NCBI GenBank assembly: GCA_024752435.1
Contig: CP103032.1
Coordinates: 1-64,000, forward strand
Reading direction: 5' to 3'
Length of the DNA: 64,000 bases
From: Allantophomopsis cytisporea
Taxonomy: Eukaryota > Ascomycota > Leotiomycetes > Phacidiales > Phacidiaceae
Numbering within the stretch: the first letter of the stretch is position 1; each line of letters begins with the position of its first letter. Position numbers and translations under genes: made by a program. Positions 1 through 12,990 of the stretch are shown in pieces. The notes below the pieces were generated by a model. That model ran no database searches and was not told the DNA's origin. It was given only the letters and a program-made list of their open reading frames with translations.

Positions 1-3000
1 CCTAGGCTTGTCTCTAATTAAGGTTTAGAGGAATAGTATATACTTATCGCCTGCGAGCTAGTATATACTATATTTAATGTTAGGGCGCTAGGTTGTTGAT
101 TTAATATATAGGGTTTAATAAAGGTCGAGCTATATTAGTTCGTATAATTAACTAAGTACGTATTCAAGCAATATTGTAGATATTAATACTATTTAGATAT
201 TAAGACGATTGACTATACAGATTATAGCTAATATTGCTAGCCGATATAACCTGTCTATAACAATTGAGTAGTATTTATTAAAGATAATACAACGTAAGTA
301 GTATTTAGCTACTAGATTACTTAGGTAGGTTGTAAAAGAGTCTTATACAAATGCTTTAGGGGTAACTAAAACAAGAAGATAATATATAGAATCGTTAGCG
401 GTATAGTAATAAGCTAGGAGGCCAACAAAGTTGCAATATTAAATAAGACTTTAGCAAAAGGCATTGTACAAAACTACTATTAGAGTAGCTTGGTCTCTAG
501 AGAGACTTGCTAGTATAGTAATTATAAGGCTTTTGCTAGATGCTATAGCCAATTGAACGATAATATTCTTATAGTATACAGCAGTTGCTTTAACAGTATA
601 CTTTTAAAAAGGTAAGCAAAACTTGCTGTCGCTTCTATACAGACTTTTTAAGCTTTAGACGACTTGAAAGTTATCAATATCTTTAAGCTAAGCTAAAAGA
701 GTAGTAGCAGCTACTACTAGCCTTTAGTTCTTTACTTATATAGTCTCTTCTAAGAGTTAGACTATATATAAATTGATAGCTTCTACCTACTAACTAAAGC
801 TTTAAAGTAGTCTATATATTAATACAGTCTCGGATTTTATACTAACTATTTTACCTTTATATTTAGTTGGAGAAAGGTCTTTCGAATCGCCTAGGCCTTA
901 GAACGTATACTAGTATACTAAAGTCTAGTAGAATTCAGCCAAGGTTTTTTAGCTAGTACTATACAGTATATTTACATTAAAAGTATAGTAATAGTACTCT
1001 ATCTTCTTTAAGTAGCTTGCTTAGAGAACATATACAAGTATATTATCGACTAGGCTATCTTTTAAAGTTGAAGGCCGGATCTTTTGCTTATTAAAGGCAA
1101 CTGTTATTTAGCGCTATAAACTTATAGTAATCTAGGTACTAATATACATTAGACTCGATGACGCGATTATACCTGTAAACTTCTTAGTTGTCTACTACTT
1201 ACTTGTAGTAGTAAAAAGTAAAGGCGATATTACAAGGCTAATAGGGCTTTAGGCAAGCGTATATAGGAAACAATAGAAGGAGATAACATCGACAATATAG
1301 GCAATAAGTAGTTGGCTAACGAGAATAGGTACGAAGTATACTATAACCTTTAGTCTCTTAGTTATAGTACTACTTTTATTGTACTCGGTAATTGTAACTA
1401 CCTTAAATTAATTGAAGAAAACATTGTAGAAAGAGCCCTAAGTATTATAGACTTGAAGGCTAAAGATCTCGGGGCTATAGGCAGGAAAGCTATATATTAA
1501 ATAGTATAGAATACAGAATACCTCTTAGAAGGTATTTATAGCCTTAGTATAAACTTCTAGTAACTCTAAAGACCTATATTAGTTTACAATCAAGCTATAT
1601 TTCTATATCTTTAAGTTTAATAGGCTAGGTTACTTATATAGTACAAGTATTAGCCTCTAATTAATTCTAATAGAGTATTGCTAACCTGTTGGATATAACT
1701 AGGCCTAATCAAATACCCTTTTATATATACCTTTTATAGTTGATAGGTTGAGATTAGTAAAGGACTCTCTATTCGTTAACTATATAAAATCGTCGGTAAA
1801 GTTATTTGGGTTCTGTATAGATAGGTATAGCTCGTCTTAGAAAACAAGTCGTTTTAAAAGTAGGTGCTAATACTAGCCAAGTAGTTGCTAGACCTATCGT
1901 TATACAGCAGTAATACTTATAGGCTCTTCTTTGAAGATGAATATAGTATACTCTTTATCCTATACAATAGTTAGGTATATATAGAAATCTTGAGCAAGTA
2001 TCTTTGCAAAAGTATATTGACTGTATAAAGGAGTAAAAATACTATTACAGCTATTATATATATACGTAGCTATATATTAATAGAAATTAGATGTAGTATA
2101 TATACTATTAGTCTCGTTATAATACTAATTGTATATATCTAATGTAAATAGACGAAGGTAGTAGATTACTTTGGATAGTACAAATGCTTGTTGATTACTC
2201 CGATTCTATATAAGAGTATTTAAATTGAACTTATTTATACCGAGCTAGTATACAAGTAGGCTGTTAAAAGGAGTCTTTGTTATAGCTTGCTAGATAACTA
2301 TAAAACTAAAGCTAATAATAGCCTTTTCAAGATTTTTATTGTTAATAGGACTATACTATATAGCAACTTCAATGTTGTAAAGGTATAAGGACTAGGTAGG
2401 AGAAATAAAGAGTCTCTTTGCAATAAGCTTTGATTTAGCTTGTAGAAGGAAGAATATAAATTGCTGCTAGTATTGAAAATAGCCCGGCTAGGACTAGACT
2501 TCAATAAAGTAGAATAGCTTTAGCAATATAGTATTACTAATAGAGTATAGTAGTTGTAATATGTATTTTAAACGACCTAGTCTAGCAACTTAGAGTTTTA
2601 AAAGGACGTTGTATATAGCTTGGGTAATAAAAGTATAGTAAAAGAGGTCTGATATAATGTTTGTAGCTAAAAGCTTCTTTAGCTTAGCAATAAGTATACT
2701 AGCAAAGAAAGTTGGCTATTGTATCTCTTTATTTTATAGCGATGGCTTTTAGTCAGCGTTTAAAACAAGGACAGTATAGAAGGCCTTTTAGAGATTTTGT
2801 AGGTAATCGTAGTAGACTTTCTTATACTCTAGTATATCTATTGTTTCTTCTGCTGTAGTTTTTTTGCTTAGGCTAGGGACTACAATAGGATAATAAAGAG
2901 CTAAAGGTAATATAAAGAGTATTTGTAGATACATATATAGTTTAGACTAGGCCTCTTCTCTAAAATAAACAAGGTTTTGATGTCGGTAGAAGCTATCTTG

Positions 3001-4250
3001 ATTAATAAAGTAGTAGTTGCAATAGTTGGTAATACACGAGAATCTACCAACAAACAACTTAAGATTTAGATAATAGCTTAAAGTAGCTGTGCTTTTGATT
3101 CTAGGGTCGTCTGTATTCGAGATAGCATCGGTTTAGCTAAGTTGTTGTATAGTAGTCTTACAGATATTAATAGGTATATTCTTATAATAAGTAGTAAAGT
3201 ACCAGCTTATTTTAGCTTTGTCTGCTAAGATAGTATAGCTATAGGTTGTATATATAATAGCTTTAAAGAGTATATTATATAAAAGAAGTATAAAGTAGGT
3301 AGACATCGTTGTAGTTGTATTAATAGTATTCTTAAAAAGTTGTTGGCTATTGCGTTAATACAAATAAATACTAATACTACTAGAGAGTATATAGTATTCT
3401 TTGTAGACGATAGCTAACTAACTCTGTATAGACGGTAGTAGCTACTACTAACCTTTAGCAAAAACGTTTAGCAAAGACGTTTTGCTTGTATATACTAAGG
3501 TATATTGGAAAAGTACGTTTGGCGAGGACGTTTAGCAAAGATATTTTGCTTATATATAGTAGGGTACATTAGGATATATATTTAGCGAGCGTGTTTTTAC
3601 AACCTGCTATAATTTAGACCTTAGCGAAAGTACAGATAGGAAGTATATAATTGTTAGGGATCCTAATACTAGCAATCTCGCTAATATATACAGCTATATT
3701 GTTTTGTATAGGAGAATTTGGCGAGGATATTATACAAGCATTAGCAAGGACGTTTTAGCGCTACGAATCTTTGGCGAGGACGTTTAGGCTTAGTATTTGG
3801 GGAATACGTTTTCTAGCTAGCAGGCGTACATTCCGTATATATAGCCACGTATTATTTGTATAGGCGTATAGACAGGAAACGTGTTTGCCAACGGAATATA
3901 GTGTTAGTATTATAATAGAGTAGTTTAAAGCTAGCTAACAAGCTTAGAGTAAAGATATTTTAAAACGATAAAGTATCTATATTAATATATAGTATAAGTA
4001 TATCTATATCTAATACTATATATAACCTTCTTTTTATTAGTATATATATATACAATATATATATAGGTTTATTATACTGCCTACAATAAAAGCGGTAAGT
4101 AACTGTTTTAGGTATAGATGTAGATTTAGAAGTAGTAACTCGATATAGTAGGCGGTAAGCTAGTATAGAAGAAGCAAACAAATCGCAGGTCAAAGAACCG
4201 GATATACTATACATCCAATTTAGAATAACAGATAGATTACGCGAGGCTTA
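1..4250. repeat. AT-rich RIP-degraded repeat tract, class unassigned
   Basis: About 4.2 kb of very AT-rich, TpA-rich sequence with stop codons in every frame. It changes sharply near 4250 to ordinary composition. Only short meaningless open frames remain, for example on the minus strand at 2298-2504 and 3960-4214. This is what RIP leaves of an old transposon or nested transposons in ascomycetes (established pattern; the call here is inferred from composition). I could not find a reverse-transcriptase or transposase motif that survives, so no element class is given. It contains the tandem motif family at 3430-3800 listed separately. Confidence 0.75.
3430..3810. repeat. Tandem 64-bp units with AGCAAAGACGTTTTGC-type motif
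   Basis: Two diverged units of about 64 bp start at about 3470 and 3534. Each opens with AGCAAAGA followed by (C/T)(G/A)TTTTGCTT and carries GGCGAG(G/C)(A/G)(C/T)GTTT further on. More distant copies of GGCGAGGACGTTT or AGCAAGGACGTTTT lie at about 3735-3790. The core motif is near-palindromic (GCAAA..TTTGC). The same 16-mer recurs at 54675-54690. Confidence 0.6.
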
Positions 4251-4481
4251 TATAAGCGACCCTCTATGAGAATACTACACCCTCTATAAGCTAGGACCCT
4301 AATTTTTACCTAATCTCCGACACCTGCTGACCGCTTAATTCCGACACCTACTCAACCTTCCAATACACCCGCTGAGCTCGGCCCTCCTCCCGCTCTTCAG
4401 TAGTTGCAAAAGCAGAATCTTTACCTCGATGTTTTTTCCAACAATGTAACCTTCAAAGCTCAAGCTACATCCAATAAAGTA

Positions 4482-6554
4482 TTACGTATTCCAGACCAGA
4501 CCTTTTGGGTAATCCTTCCACTGCATGTCTGCATCTAAAAGATCCACCATCTTACTCCACTCTTCTCTGACGCGGGCCGCTTTGTTTGGGTCACGCGGGA
4601 CAATGTCAGCTTCGAAGGGTTCCGGAGCTACGAATAAACCCTCTGTCAAGTTCCCCATATCTGGCACTATTTCTTTCCCAGTTTCTTTGTCGACAGCCCT
4701 CCTAAAGTCGAATGCCCAGAGAAGCCGAGCCATAGCGAGAAACATAGAGCGATCAGCAATATGCATACCTTGGCAGAGACGACGTCCCTATAAAATTTCA
4801 TAAGCTTTAGCAACGTAATACTCGATAGACGAATTAGAGCCACTTTAATCCGTAACGTAGATTCTGAAAAGTCGACTAGAAGAGAATACAATGTCACTTA
4901 CAGCGCCGTACAGGAAATGGTCCCTCTGTGTAACGTCCGGATTAGTGGCTGCTTCAGCTGACGTCTGGTTGTCATGCCTCCAGCGATTAGGGTCAAATCT
5001 TCGAGGATCATGATATCGTTGGGGATCGTTGTGGATGGTCCTGTGGTTAACGTTAACTATGTTATTCAAAGGATTTTCAAGGAGTTGCTTTACCAAACAT
5101 TCCACACGATCCCAGCGTCTTTGGGGATCTTATATCCACTGTAGTAATCGTCGCGGCTAATAGCATGTGGAACTCCGAGAATATTGGTAGGCATCCACCT
5201 TAGACTCTCTTTTACGCATCCTCGGATGTATGGCAAGTTAGCAATGTCACCCAAGTCAGGAAGACGGTCTTTGCACACAGCATCAAGCTCAGCTTGTGCC
5301 TTTTTGCTAACTTCTGGGAATATTACCATTGCTTGAACAAATCCAATAAGCTCCGCAGACGTCGTTTCGGAGCCTGCTTGTAAAAATGAGCCGCTGATAT
5401 ATGCGCCATATGTGTCCGAAAAGCCCTCTTCCTTCTGAAGATTGATGAGATCCAAGCAGAAGCACGGCTACCAGTCAGATCAGCCTAATTAGTCCTAAAA
5501 ATGACAACCCTACTTACGACTTCTTTTCCTTCGTAGATACTTTTTTTGACGTTTTGGTATTCGTCCACAAACAATTTGTGCTCTTTCGCATGCAGTTCTT
5601 TTGCGTACTTCCTGACCGGTAGGACCAAATCGGGAAGATGTCGTAAAACAGGGAAAATGTCAAGAAGTATCGCAGTCTATTTGCTTAATGTCATCAGTAG
5701 TGCTTCAAATAGAGTCTAGTTCTCGCTGAATCGAGCCTCAGTGTATCTTGTTATAGCTTCCTCTTGTGTAACCTTTGCACAATAGCCAAGAAACAAGAAC
5801 GGAGGAAGAAACCCACTTGACTTCCAGCTAGTTCATTGAACCTTCGAAATCCCTGTGATAGATTAACCACGCCGTAATTCCTAATAGCATTGGCGATATA
5901 ATCTCACGTCAAACATCTGCCTCGCTCGTGGGTCCTCCATAGTCTTCATACGAAATCCAAAAGCCATCTGAGTAGTTAAGGCGGTGGTATAGCGTCGAAT
6001 GTGGTCAATAAATGAGGCAGGTCTTTCTAACATGTCCATGAGCATCGCCTTATTCTCAAGATCCTGATAAGGAATGTACGTGTCAGTGACTTTGATATTG
6101 AGAATTCGATGAGCAAGCTTTCGGATTGTGCGCAAAGTCTCATTGTACGGCTGTACAAATGTCATTAGCCGCTTAACCTTGGTGATCTCGAACGGGATAT
6201 AGATTGTACCATAAGTACCACACGACGGCTGCCACTGATTATATCTTGAGCTATGTATCGTTCCGGCCTCGACGAATATATGCCACCGCGCTTGTCCAAT
6301 AGATCCTTAATGGCCTGATCAGAAGACAGAACAATAAGAACCTTGGTTCCTAGAATGAGCGAATAGACTGGGCCGTATTCCTTAGCCCATTTTTGAAACT
6401 GGAGATGTGCTTTCTTCGGTGGTATCTGGTGCAGATTCCCAATGATGGGCAACGTTGGTGGGCCCGGGGGGTAGTCCTTGGGCCTTTTTCCGACAGTTGT
6501 GAACAGAAAGGCCACCAGCAAACATACAAGACTCGCAAAGGTGTAGAAACCCAT
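4482..6554 (-). CDS. Cytochrome P450 monooxygenase, seven exons
   Basis: Microsomal haem-thiolate monooxygenase, 533 residues. Exons read on the minus strand: 6210-6554, 5908-6150, 5817-5852, 5518-5676, 5094-5467, 4902-5040, 4482-4787. The raw frames look broken, but the introns (59, 55, 140, 50, 53 and 114 nt) restore one frame, including a 36-nt exon. The start is the ATG at 6552-6554, followed by a hydrophobic anchor (about residues 3-20) and the PPGPP hinge. The I-helix shows AGSETTS, the ExxR motif is ESLR, and FDPNRW serves as the PERF-like motif. The haem loop reads YGAGRRLCQG with Cys about residue 437, so the usually conserved Phe is Tyr. The general style is that of fungal tailoring P450s. 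It lies on the same strand as the GMC oxidoreductase, which suggests it works with the PKS locus. Substrate unknown. Confidence 0.88.
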
Positions 6555-7674
6555 ATTGTGATAAATCTTATGAGTAAGACACTATGAGTGGATGATTCAT
6601 AGAGTGAATAATGTAAGTCAATCTATGATAAGATAGCCCCAGCTTTATAAGTCATTAGATAATTGATTACAGTGTGATCGATGGAAAGCAGAGTCGTTAT
6701 TGTTCTGTGATGAATTTTAGTACATGCATGATGCAATCTGCAATTGTTTGAATTCCGGAAGAACACACAAATGATCATGTCCCATTTTAGGTCAATTCGG
6801 TGAGCTACTACTGCATGGATTCTTCGCATATGGACGGCATCCAGTATTTGAAATGAACCCACACTTCAACTCTCACCCTACACCGTTATGCGGATCATAC
6901 TGAACTAGGAATCGCTCCCAAACGAATGGAAAGCGCACAAAATATGATGAGTCTCATCGGATAAGCTTACGATCTTTGACATTACCACGCACCTTGGCAT
7001 ATTTCAATCGTCGATATCTCTTTAAAAATAAATGATTAAATACCAAACTAATTCTCAGTCAGTATCTAAAACTCTTTCAAAGGCTTCCAAACACAGAGAA
7101 TTTGCAGATTCTGTGTCAAGCGTGTAGGCAGGAAGTCACTACCCACCAGTAAAAATTCCCTATAAAACGATGAAATATATTATAGACCTTCTGTCAAGAT
7201 ATGAACAATAGCCAACTCTCACCTTCAAGTCTCTCGCATTTAGGACTTCCCAAATAGGCAATGGGCTCGGCTACGGTCTTCACTCTTCACGTATCTAAGT
7301 AGCTGCAGAGTAGAATCCCGCTTCCTCTCTCCTCAACTATTTCACATCCGTGTCGTACTGCCAACTAGTGTTACGCACCAGTCGTGTTGACACCTTCACG
7401 CCTGCATTATTCAAAGGGCAAAATTAAAGTGAATCGAGATTGTCACTAATTTCCATAAAGATATAAAGGAGATATCTCCTTCGAAATAGTAGATCATCAT
7501 GTTCCAGACTTTCATGCATTTAAGGATCAACCCAATTAAGCACTTAACGACTACTCACTTAAGGTGGGAAGTCATGAATTTAAATATTTGAGATCTTTCA
7601 CATGTATGTAGATCAGCAATCTAAGGTGCTTAGCCAGTTTGACATGAATGTTTGATTGTGACAGGTCGTTTTTA
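6555..7674. promoter_or_regulatory. Intergenic P450 promoter / GMC 3' flank
   Basis: About 1.1 kb with no supportable gene. On the minus strand a TATAAAG element at about 6642-6650 lies roughly 90 bp upstream of the P450 start codon and could be its TATA box (inferred from position and sequence only). The rest is ordinary non-coding sequence downstream of the GMC gene. Confidence 0.45.
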
Positions 7675-9510
7675 TCACAGATCCGATGAGATGATCTCTG
7701 CAGCATGTTCCGCAACGGCGTAAACAACGGCTTGGGGATTTGACCGAGGTGAAATAGGCATAATACTTGCATCGCACACGCGAAGGTTGGCACAGCCGTA
7801 GACTTTGAGCTGTGGGTCGACGACACCACCAAGTTCCTGGGGCATCATGCTGCATGAACTTGTCCAATGGTGGGCGCCTGCAGCCCTATCCAGAACGTAG
7901 TCCTTAGCTATTGCGATATCAGCAAATCCTCCAGCTTCCGGCATACCAGGGCTGCGCTTTCCGTCTGTTTTCAAGTGGCGCGAGAGAGGCTCCGTCGTAG
8001 TGATTTTCTCCGCCAGCTGAATGTGTCGGGCAAGTACCTCAACATCAAAGGGATGCGACAAGAAATTTGGATCGATACGGATGTCTGACGAGGATATGGG
8101 GGTCGAGGATGAGGTGATGTGTACTGAGCCACGGGACAAAGGATGTGCGAGATGGATGCCCATAGTGAAGTATTTCTCTTTGCCAGGCTCGGGGGGCGTA
8201 AAGGATCCGGTACCAGAGAGGCACATAAATCCGGGCGCGGTCATGTAACATCCAGAGGCTTCTTCTGGAGAAGTAACGACTGCTCGCACGAAGTCCTCAT
8301 GCGCTTTGGTAAGAGACGCTGGTGCATCTGGACGCTGTGGTAGCATGTTGTCTAATGCCTGCTTCATCTCGGCGTCGGTGTGAACAGGAAGCTGAGCCAA
8401 GACGTTAAGATTGCTCTTGGATCCTGGTCCAATACCTTTTGCATACGCTGCTTGTACCATGGAGATAGCCTCTTGATCTTTGCGTAATATCTGGTCAATC
8501 GTATCAAAGCCATCCTCGTCGCGTGCCTCAAAACTAACTGTAACAAGAGGATGGTTTTGCAAGTGCTCGCCGACGTTAGGATTGCTGACCAAGACCTTTA
8601 TTCCGAGCAGTTCAAGGATCTTCGAATTACCGATACCTGACAGCTCAAGCAACCGTGGAGAGTTGATTGCGCCAGCACTAAGAATTACTTCCTTATGTGC
8701 TAAGACAGACTTTAAAGTCCCAGTTGCATTGTCGCGGAACTCAACACCACTTGCGGTAGGAGTATCTGAATCTTCAAATAGGATTCGTTCGGCAGTCACC
8801 TCCGTCCAGATTGTGAGATTACCTCTTGACCGAATTTTGTCGTTCAAGTACGCCTTAGCCGAATAGCTTCTTTTCTTGTCAAGACCAATTGTTTCGCCAC
8901 CCATTAAGCTTCCCAGAACGTCACCAGACTTTAAGGCATCCTGAAAAATTGGGAATCCAAGCGTCGTAAGTGTTTCCCTCCATACACGAGGCCATTCTGT
9001 ATCCTCTTCTGGGATAGTAATCTGGAGAGGGCTGTCGGCTGGTTTTTTTGCTGATGTGGCTAAAGAAAATCGTTCCATAGACTTGGCAAAGGCCTCCCAG
9101 TCCCAGCCCGGGTTACCAAGTTTGGCCCAGGCCTCAATGCTTAACTTGGAGTTCGCAATGAAGGCGAAGCCATTGATCGCGCTCGATCCTCCAAGTAACC
9201 GACCAGCTGGAACTATATTAGTGCGATTTCTGAGATTCAGCTTTAATTTTTCAAATTAGTAGTGCTACCACCTATTTTCTTAAAATTGAGACTCGCTCAC
9301 CTGAGGAACTGTTGTAAAGCCCCAGTTTGCATTTGTAGACAAGAGCAGGGAGCCCATTGATGGGACATTAGTCCGAGGGTCGCTCGTTAGGTCTTCTCCA
9401 GATTCCATAAGAAGGACACGGAGATCCTTGTGCTCTGAGAGCCTGTTTGCTAGCACGCAGCCAGCTGTACCACCTCCGATAATAATAATGTCAAAAGCTG
9501 GAGAAGTCAT
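7675..9510 (-). CDS. GMC-family FAD-dependent oxidoreductase
   Basis: Flavoprotein alcohol oxidase or dehydrogenase of the glucose-methanol-choline family, 591 residues. Exons 9301-9510 and 7675-9240 are joined by a 60-nt intron. The ATG at 9508-9510 is the first one in frame; the open frame above it has no ATG. The N-terminal ADP-binding fold shows IIIGGGTAGCVLANRL with a distal Glu (MESGED). GMC signature 1 is seen as GRLLGGSSAING (about residues 83-93), and signature 2 as GAINSPRLLELSGIG. The C-terminal block has HHWTSSCSM and SNPQAVVYAVAEHA, which supply the usual His and Asn of the active site. There is no clear signal peptide, so it is probably intracellular. It is divergent from the MFS gene, with a shared 960-bp promoter region, and is probably a tailoring oxidase of the polyketide locus. 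The exact reaction is not predictable. Confidence 0.9.
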
Positions 9511-10469
9511 ATTTTCTGGGTTGGAGACGGCTGACAATGTTTGGGCTTTGATTGATCTAACAAAGAACTGTGTAGACGAGTCCCTTACGAGGTTGTTGTA
9601 AAATAGAGCAATCCTCAAAAAGGGGAAAAGGGCGGAAACAAAGAATTAGGGAAAGGCACCAGGGTATGAAATGGGTTTCGTTGGGTTGGGTCAACGACCG
9701 ACTCAGACCCAATCCAGTGAGAGGTAGGCCGACTCAGACTCGACTCACTAAGTCTATGAAGCCGATGGGTTATATGTGTACACCCTGAAAGGCACCCAAT
9801 TTCACAAGAAAGCGAGTTATCGATCGGTCAATTTGCCAAACATTTAACTGTACCTTGACATGCAGGCTAGGGAAAGTCGCGGAAAGGCTGTGCGGGGTGT
9901 TTGGTGCGTGACCAGGTATATTGTTAACTGCCGGCCGTTCTGCCACTTTTGCCTCCGTACTCATGTAACACTGCAGCAAATATTTCTCGCCGGCTGCACA
10001 TCCTACAACCCCTACCAGGCCAACCAAATCTTTCTGGGATGCTTTACAACGCCTACCGTTGCAATATCGTTGATATAAAATGAAATACTGTTTTGCAGAA
10101 TGGAGGGGTGATATGCGGATTTGTTACTCGAGTTGCTAGAAACGTAAAATCCTGCAGAAAGATAATATACCGGGTTTAAAACAGGGACAAGAAGATGGAA
10201 TTAATTAAGCAATCACTTTTCTTTGAGAGGAAATCATTCCTCCTTTTACTTACTTGATAATGCAACTTGGTCTAGCGCCTTATACAAGCACAATTCGGTT
10301 TTAAGGAGCAAATGGGCTGATGGCAGTCGTCTACAATGTCTAGCTGCCTGTTGGTTAGTCACGGCCCACACCTCTCTCATATTTTCTACCAGACCAAAAG
10401 ATATAAATTTTGTTGACCTGAACTATTGGGACTAAACACATTATCATAACATTTAACGATAAGTTCTCT
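9511..10469. promoter_or_regulatory. Shared divergent promoter, GMC (-) / MFS (+)
   Basis: The 959 bp between two divergent start codons contain no credible gene. ATATAAAT at about 10398-10406, 65-70 bp upstream of the MFS ATG, could be a TATA element. A GACTCAGAC / GACTCGACTCA-type direct-repeat patch at about 9695-9750 lies about 200 bp upstream of the GMC start. Co-regulation of the two genes is an inference from the head-to-head arrangement. Confidence 0.5.
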
Positions 10470-12471
10470 ATGCTAGAAGTCCAGCAACAAAATAAGAAAA
10501 TGAAGACACTAGCCAAAATAAGTACTACAACACCATCTTCCCACGAGAGAGTATACATTCAAGGGCCGCGTCTTTGGCTGATTGCTTCAACGTAAGTCTG
10601 TGAAAAGCGTATATCGTCACAGCAACTAATTCCCAATATCAAGGTTGGCTGTGATGGTATTTCTGGTCGTCTTAGAGATCCCAATCGTTCCAACATGTCT
10701 AATCGCAATTTCTAATGATATTGGTGGATTTGACCATTTGAGCTGGGTTATATCAAGCTACCTTCTGGGCAGAATCGGTAAGTAGGCCATGCACAGTCAG
10801 GTTTTGTAACAAGCGCCTACTGAGCATATTCGTAGGTGTGATGGTTGTCTTCGCCAAGCTGAGTGACCTGCTCGGTAGGAAAGCTGTATTCACAACCTCA
10901 ATTGCCGTTTTCATTGTGTTTTCTGGTGCTTGCGGTGGCTCTAAGACTATGACTCAGCTGTACGTACAACAACAGTCCATGTTTTTTTCTTTCTTTTTCT
11001 TTCTACGGCTTCTCCGTGACCCAAGTTCTTTCTGGAACTCGGTACTCAGCTCCATATCTTTAGCATCATCTTTCGCGCTTTCCAAGGCTTGGGCGCCGGC
11101 GGCGCATATTCCCTAAGCACCATTATCATCACAGAACTAGTCGCACCCCAGAAAATTGCGAAGTCAACTGCGCAATTGGCAATGGTGACAACCTTGGCTA
11201 ATGTTCTCGGCCCTATCATCGGCGGTGCAATCAGCAATGATACCAACTGGCGATGGATTTTTTTTCTTAAGTAAGTTCTTGGAAGCTTGCCCTTCTTCTT
11301 ATATACTGAATTTCCCAAGTGTTCCCATTGCTGCTGTAGCACTTCTCGTTGCCTCAATCGCCATTCCAAGAGGATTTCCGTATCAAGCTGAAGATGGATC
11401 GCGTAATGAATGGCGCAACGTTAGTGCACATCTAAAGAGTATAATGAAGAGGCTTGATATGGTCGGCACCATCTTAGTTTTACTCGCGACAGTCACTTTA
11501 GCTGCCGGTTTTCAGGAAGCAGGGTCAAGGTTCCCTTGGAAATCTGATTATGTAATATCTTTGCTTACATTTTCTGGCATACTCTGGGTCTCGCTCGTTC
11601 TATGGGAGCGATGGGTTACTCTTGCTGAAGGTTCCCGAGAGCCCGTATTACCCTGGAGATTCCTAAAAAGCCAGGCAATGACTGGAATCTTACTGTAAGT
11701 CTGCTAAAGACCTTCTGCTTTTCGCTGCTATGAGATTAACCGTGACAGTCTATTCTTCCTGATCGGCGGGCCATTAGTGGTGACGATATATCAGACTCCT
11801 CAGATGTTCCAATTAGTTTATGGGCTCAGCGGCCTGGATGCTGGTATAAGAGTTGTGCCATTCACGGCATTGTGGTCGGTTGGATTGATGGCGTCGTCTA
11901 CTTTGGCTGGTAAACTGAAGATTCCGCCGATTTACATAGTAGTTACAGGATCGTGTATACAAACCATCGGCTTTGCGTTGTTGGGAACAATACCACTTTC
12001 CCTCCAAATCTCTCCCAGGATCTACGTATACGAGGTCATCGCTGGATTAGGATGTGGCCTGGTTTTTCCCTTGCTGTTTGTCATGATACCCTTCGTGGCT
12101 GAAGGACGCGACCGAGGTATATTATATGCCCTCGTCACAATGAAAGAAACTCTGACTTTGATATAGCTGTAGGAATGGCCACAGGAAGTCAGTTCCAAGT
12201 CATGGGCAGCACGGTTGTGCTTTCAGTTGGAACTTCAGTCTTCAACGGATACACCCGAGCCCTGACTGAGTCTCTCCTTGGGGGATCTGGTGCGCCATCA
12301 ATTGTTAATCTCGGAGAATCTATACAGCATGTTCCAACAGGAATACAAGATCAGATCCGACTCACACTTGCTGAAGGATACAATCGCCAATCACTTGTTC
12401 TTTGTGCTGCCGCTGGCGCTCAAGTGGTAGCAGCATTCTTACTATGGAGAAAGCAGCAGATCAGGGTTTAA
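10470..12471 (+). CDS. MFS transporter, DHA2-like drug:H+ antiporter
   Basis: Polytopic plasma-membrane exporter of 544 residues. Exons: 10470-10591, 10644-10777, 10836-10959, 11064-11270, 11320-11694, 11749-12116, 12167-12471. The first in-frame ATG is used; a second lies at 10500. After a short hydrophilic N-terminus come about 14 hydrophobic segments. The loop between TM2 and TM3 has the MFS signature KLSDLLGRK, and GLGAGGAYSL and GPIIGGAISNDTNWRW follow, as in the 14-TM DHA2 family. A central hydrophilic loop holds RGFPYQAEDGSRNEW. In the third intron I chose the acceptor at 11063 because it gives TQLIIFRAFQG, the family consensus. Its place between the GMC gene and the PKS suggests product export or self-protection. 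Confidence 0.9.
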
Positions 12472-12526
12472 AGATGTAAACGTAAAACAAGAATTACGCG
12501 TAAAATCACATGGTCATGTCCGTGCA

Positions 12527-12990
12527 CAGTGGAGTCCAAAAACAGTGAATATTACGCCGCTTTAATATTTTGTATACAGAAGTATCAGGAGCTTCATCTT
12601 GTAGCTGTTTATGCGTAATATCCGGGTCTGTAACTGTCTTTTCGCATACTGCATCTCGTTGATCTTCCATAATAACTCGAGGCGCTCCAGAGCGTGGTAA
12701 GGAGGCGCAATTTCTACTCCTTTTTGCAGCTTGAGTACATGTATATTGTACTGTAGACCTTGACTTTTGGTGCTTTGCAGCAATCTTAGCGTAAGACCAC
12801 CCAAGATAACGAAGTTCAAGAATTCGGGCGCGTTCTACAGCTGTAAGTTCAGCTCCACGGCGTCCTATTTGAGTGTAGGTGAGTGTAGGTAGGATATTTA
12901 TGAGGTTATTCACAGTTTTCTTATAAAAGCGGCATTCAATTTACTACTCTACAGTGCACGGACTGTACCAATACTTTTGGCCACCCACTG
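12527..12990 (-). mobile_element. Tc1/mariner-type deletion remnant
   Basis: A 464-bp element bounded by imperfect terminal inverted repeats: left CAGTGGAGTCCAAAA (12527-12541), right (reverse complement) CAGTGGGTGGCCAAAA (12975-12990). TA follows the right end; the left flank is CA, so the target duplication is degraded or was mutated. Inside, a minus-strand open frame (12506-12913) encodes only the DNA-binding N-terminus of a transposase. It has a helix-turn-helix (ERARILELRYLGWSYAKIAA), a second basic segment and a short tail. The DDE catalytic domain is missing. The element sits 55 bp beyond the MFS stop codon. It is non-autonomous; the coding part is unusually well kept for such a relic. 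Confidence 0.75.

Noticed and set aside
4482..6554. Left P450 as a pseudogene broken in five places
   Set aside because: Introns with good GT-AG signals, including a 36-nt exon, restore a single 533-residue frame through all P450 motifs.
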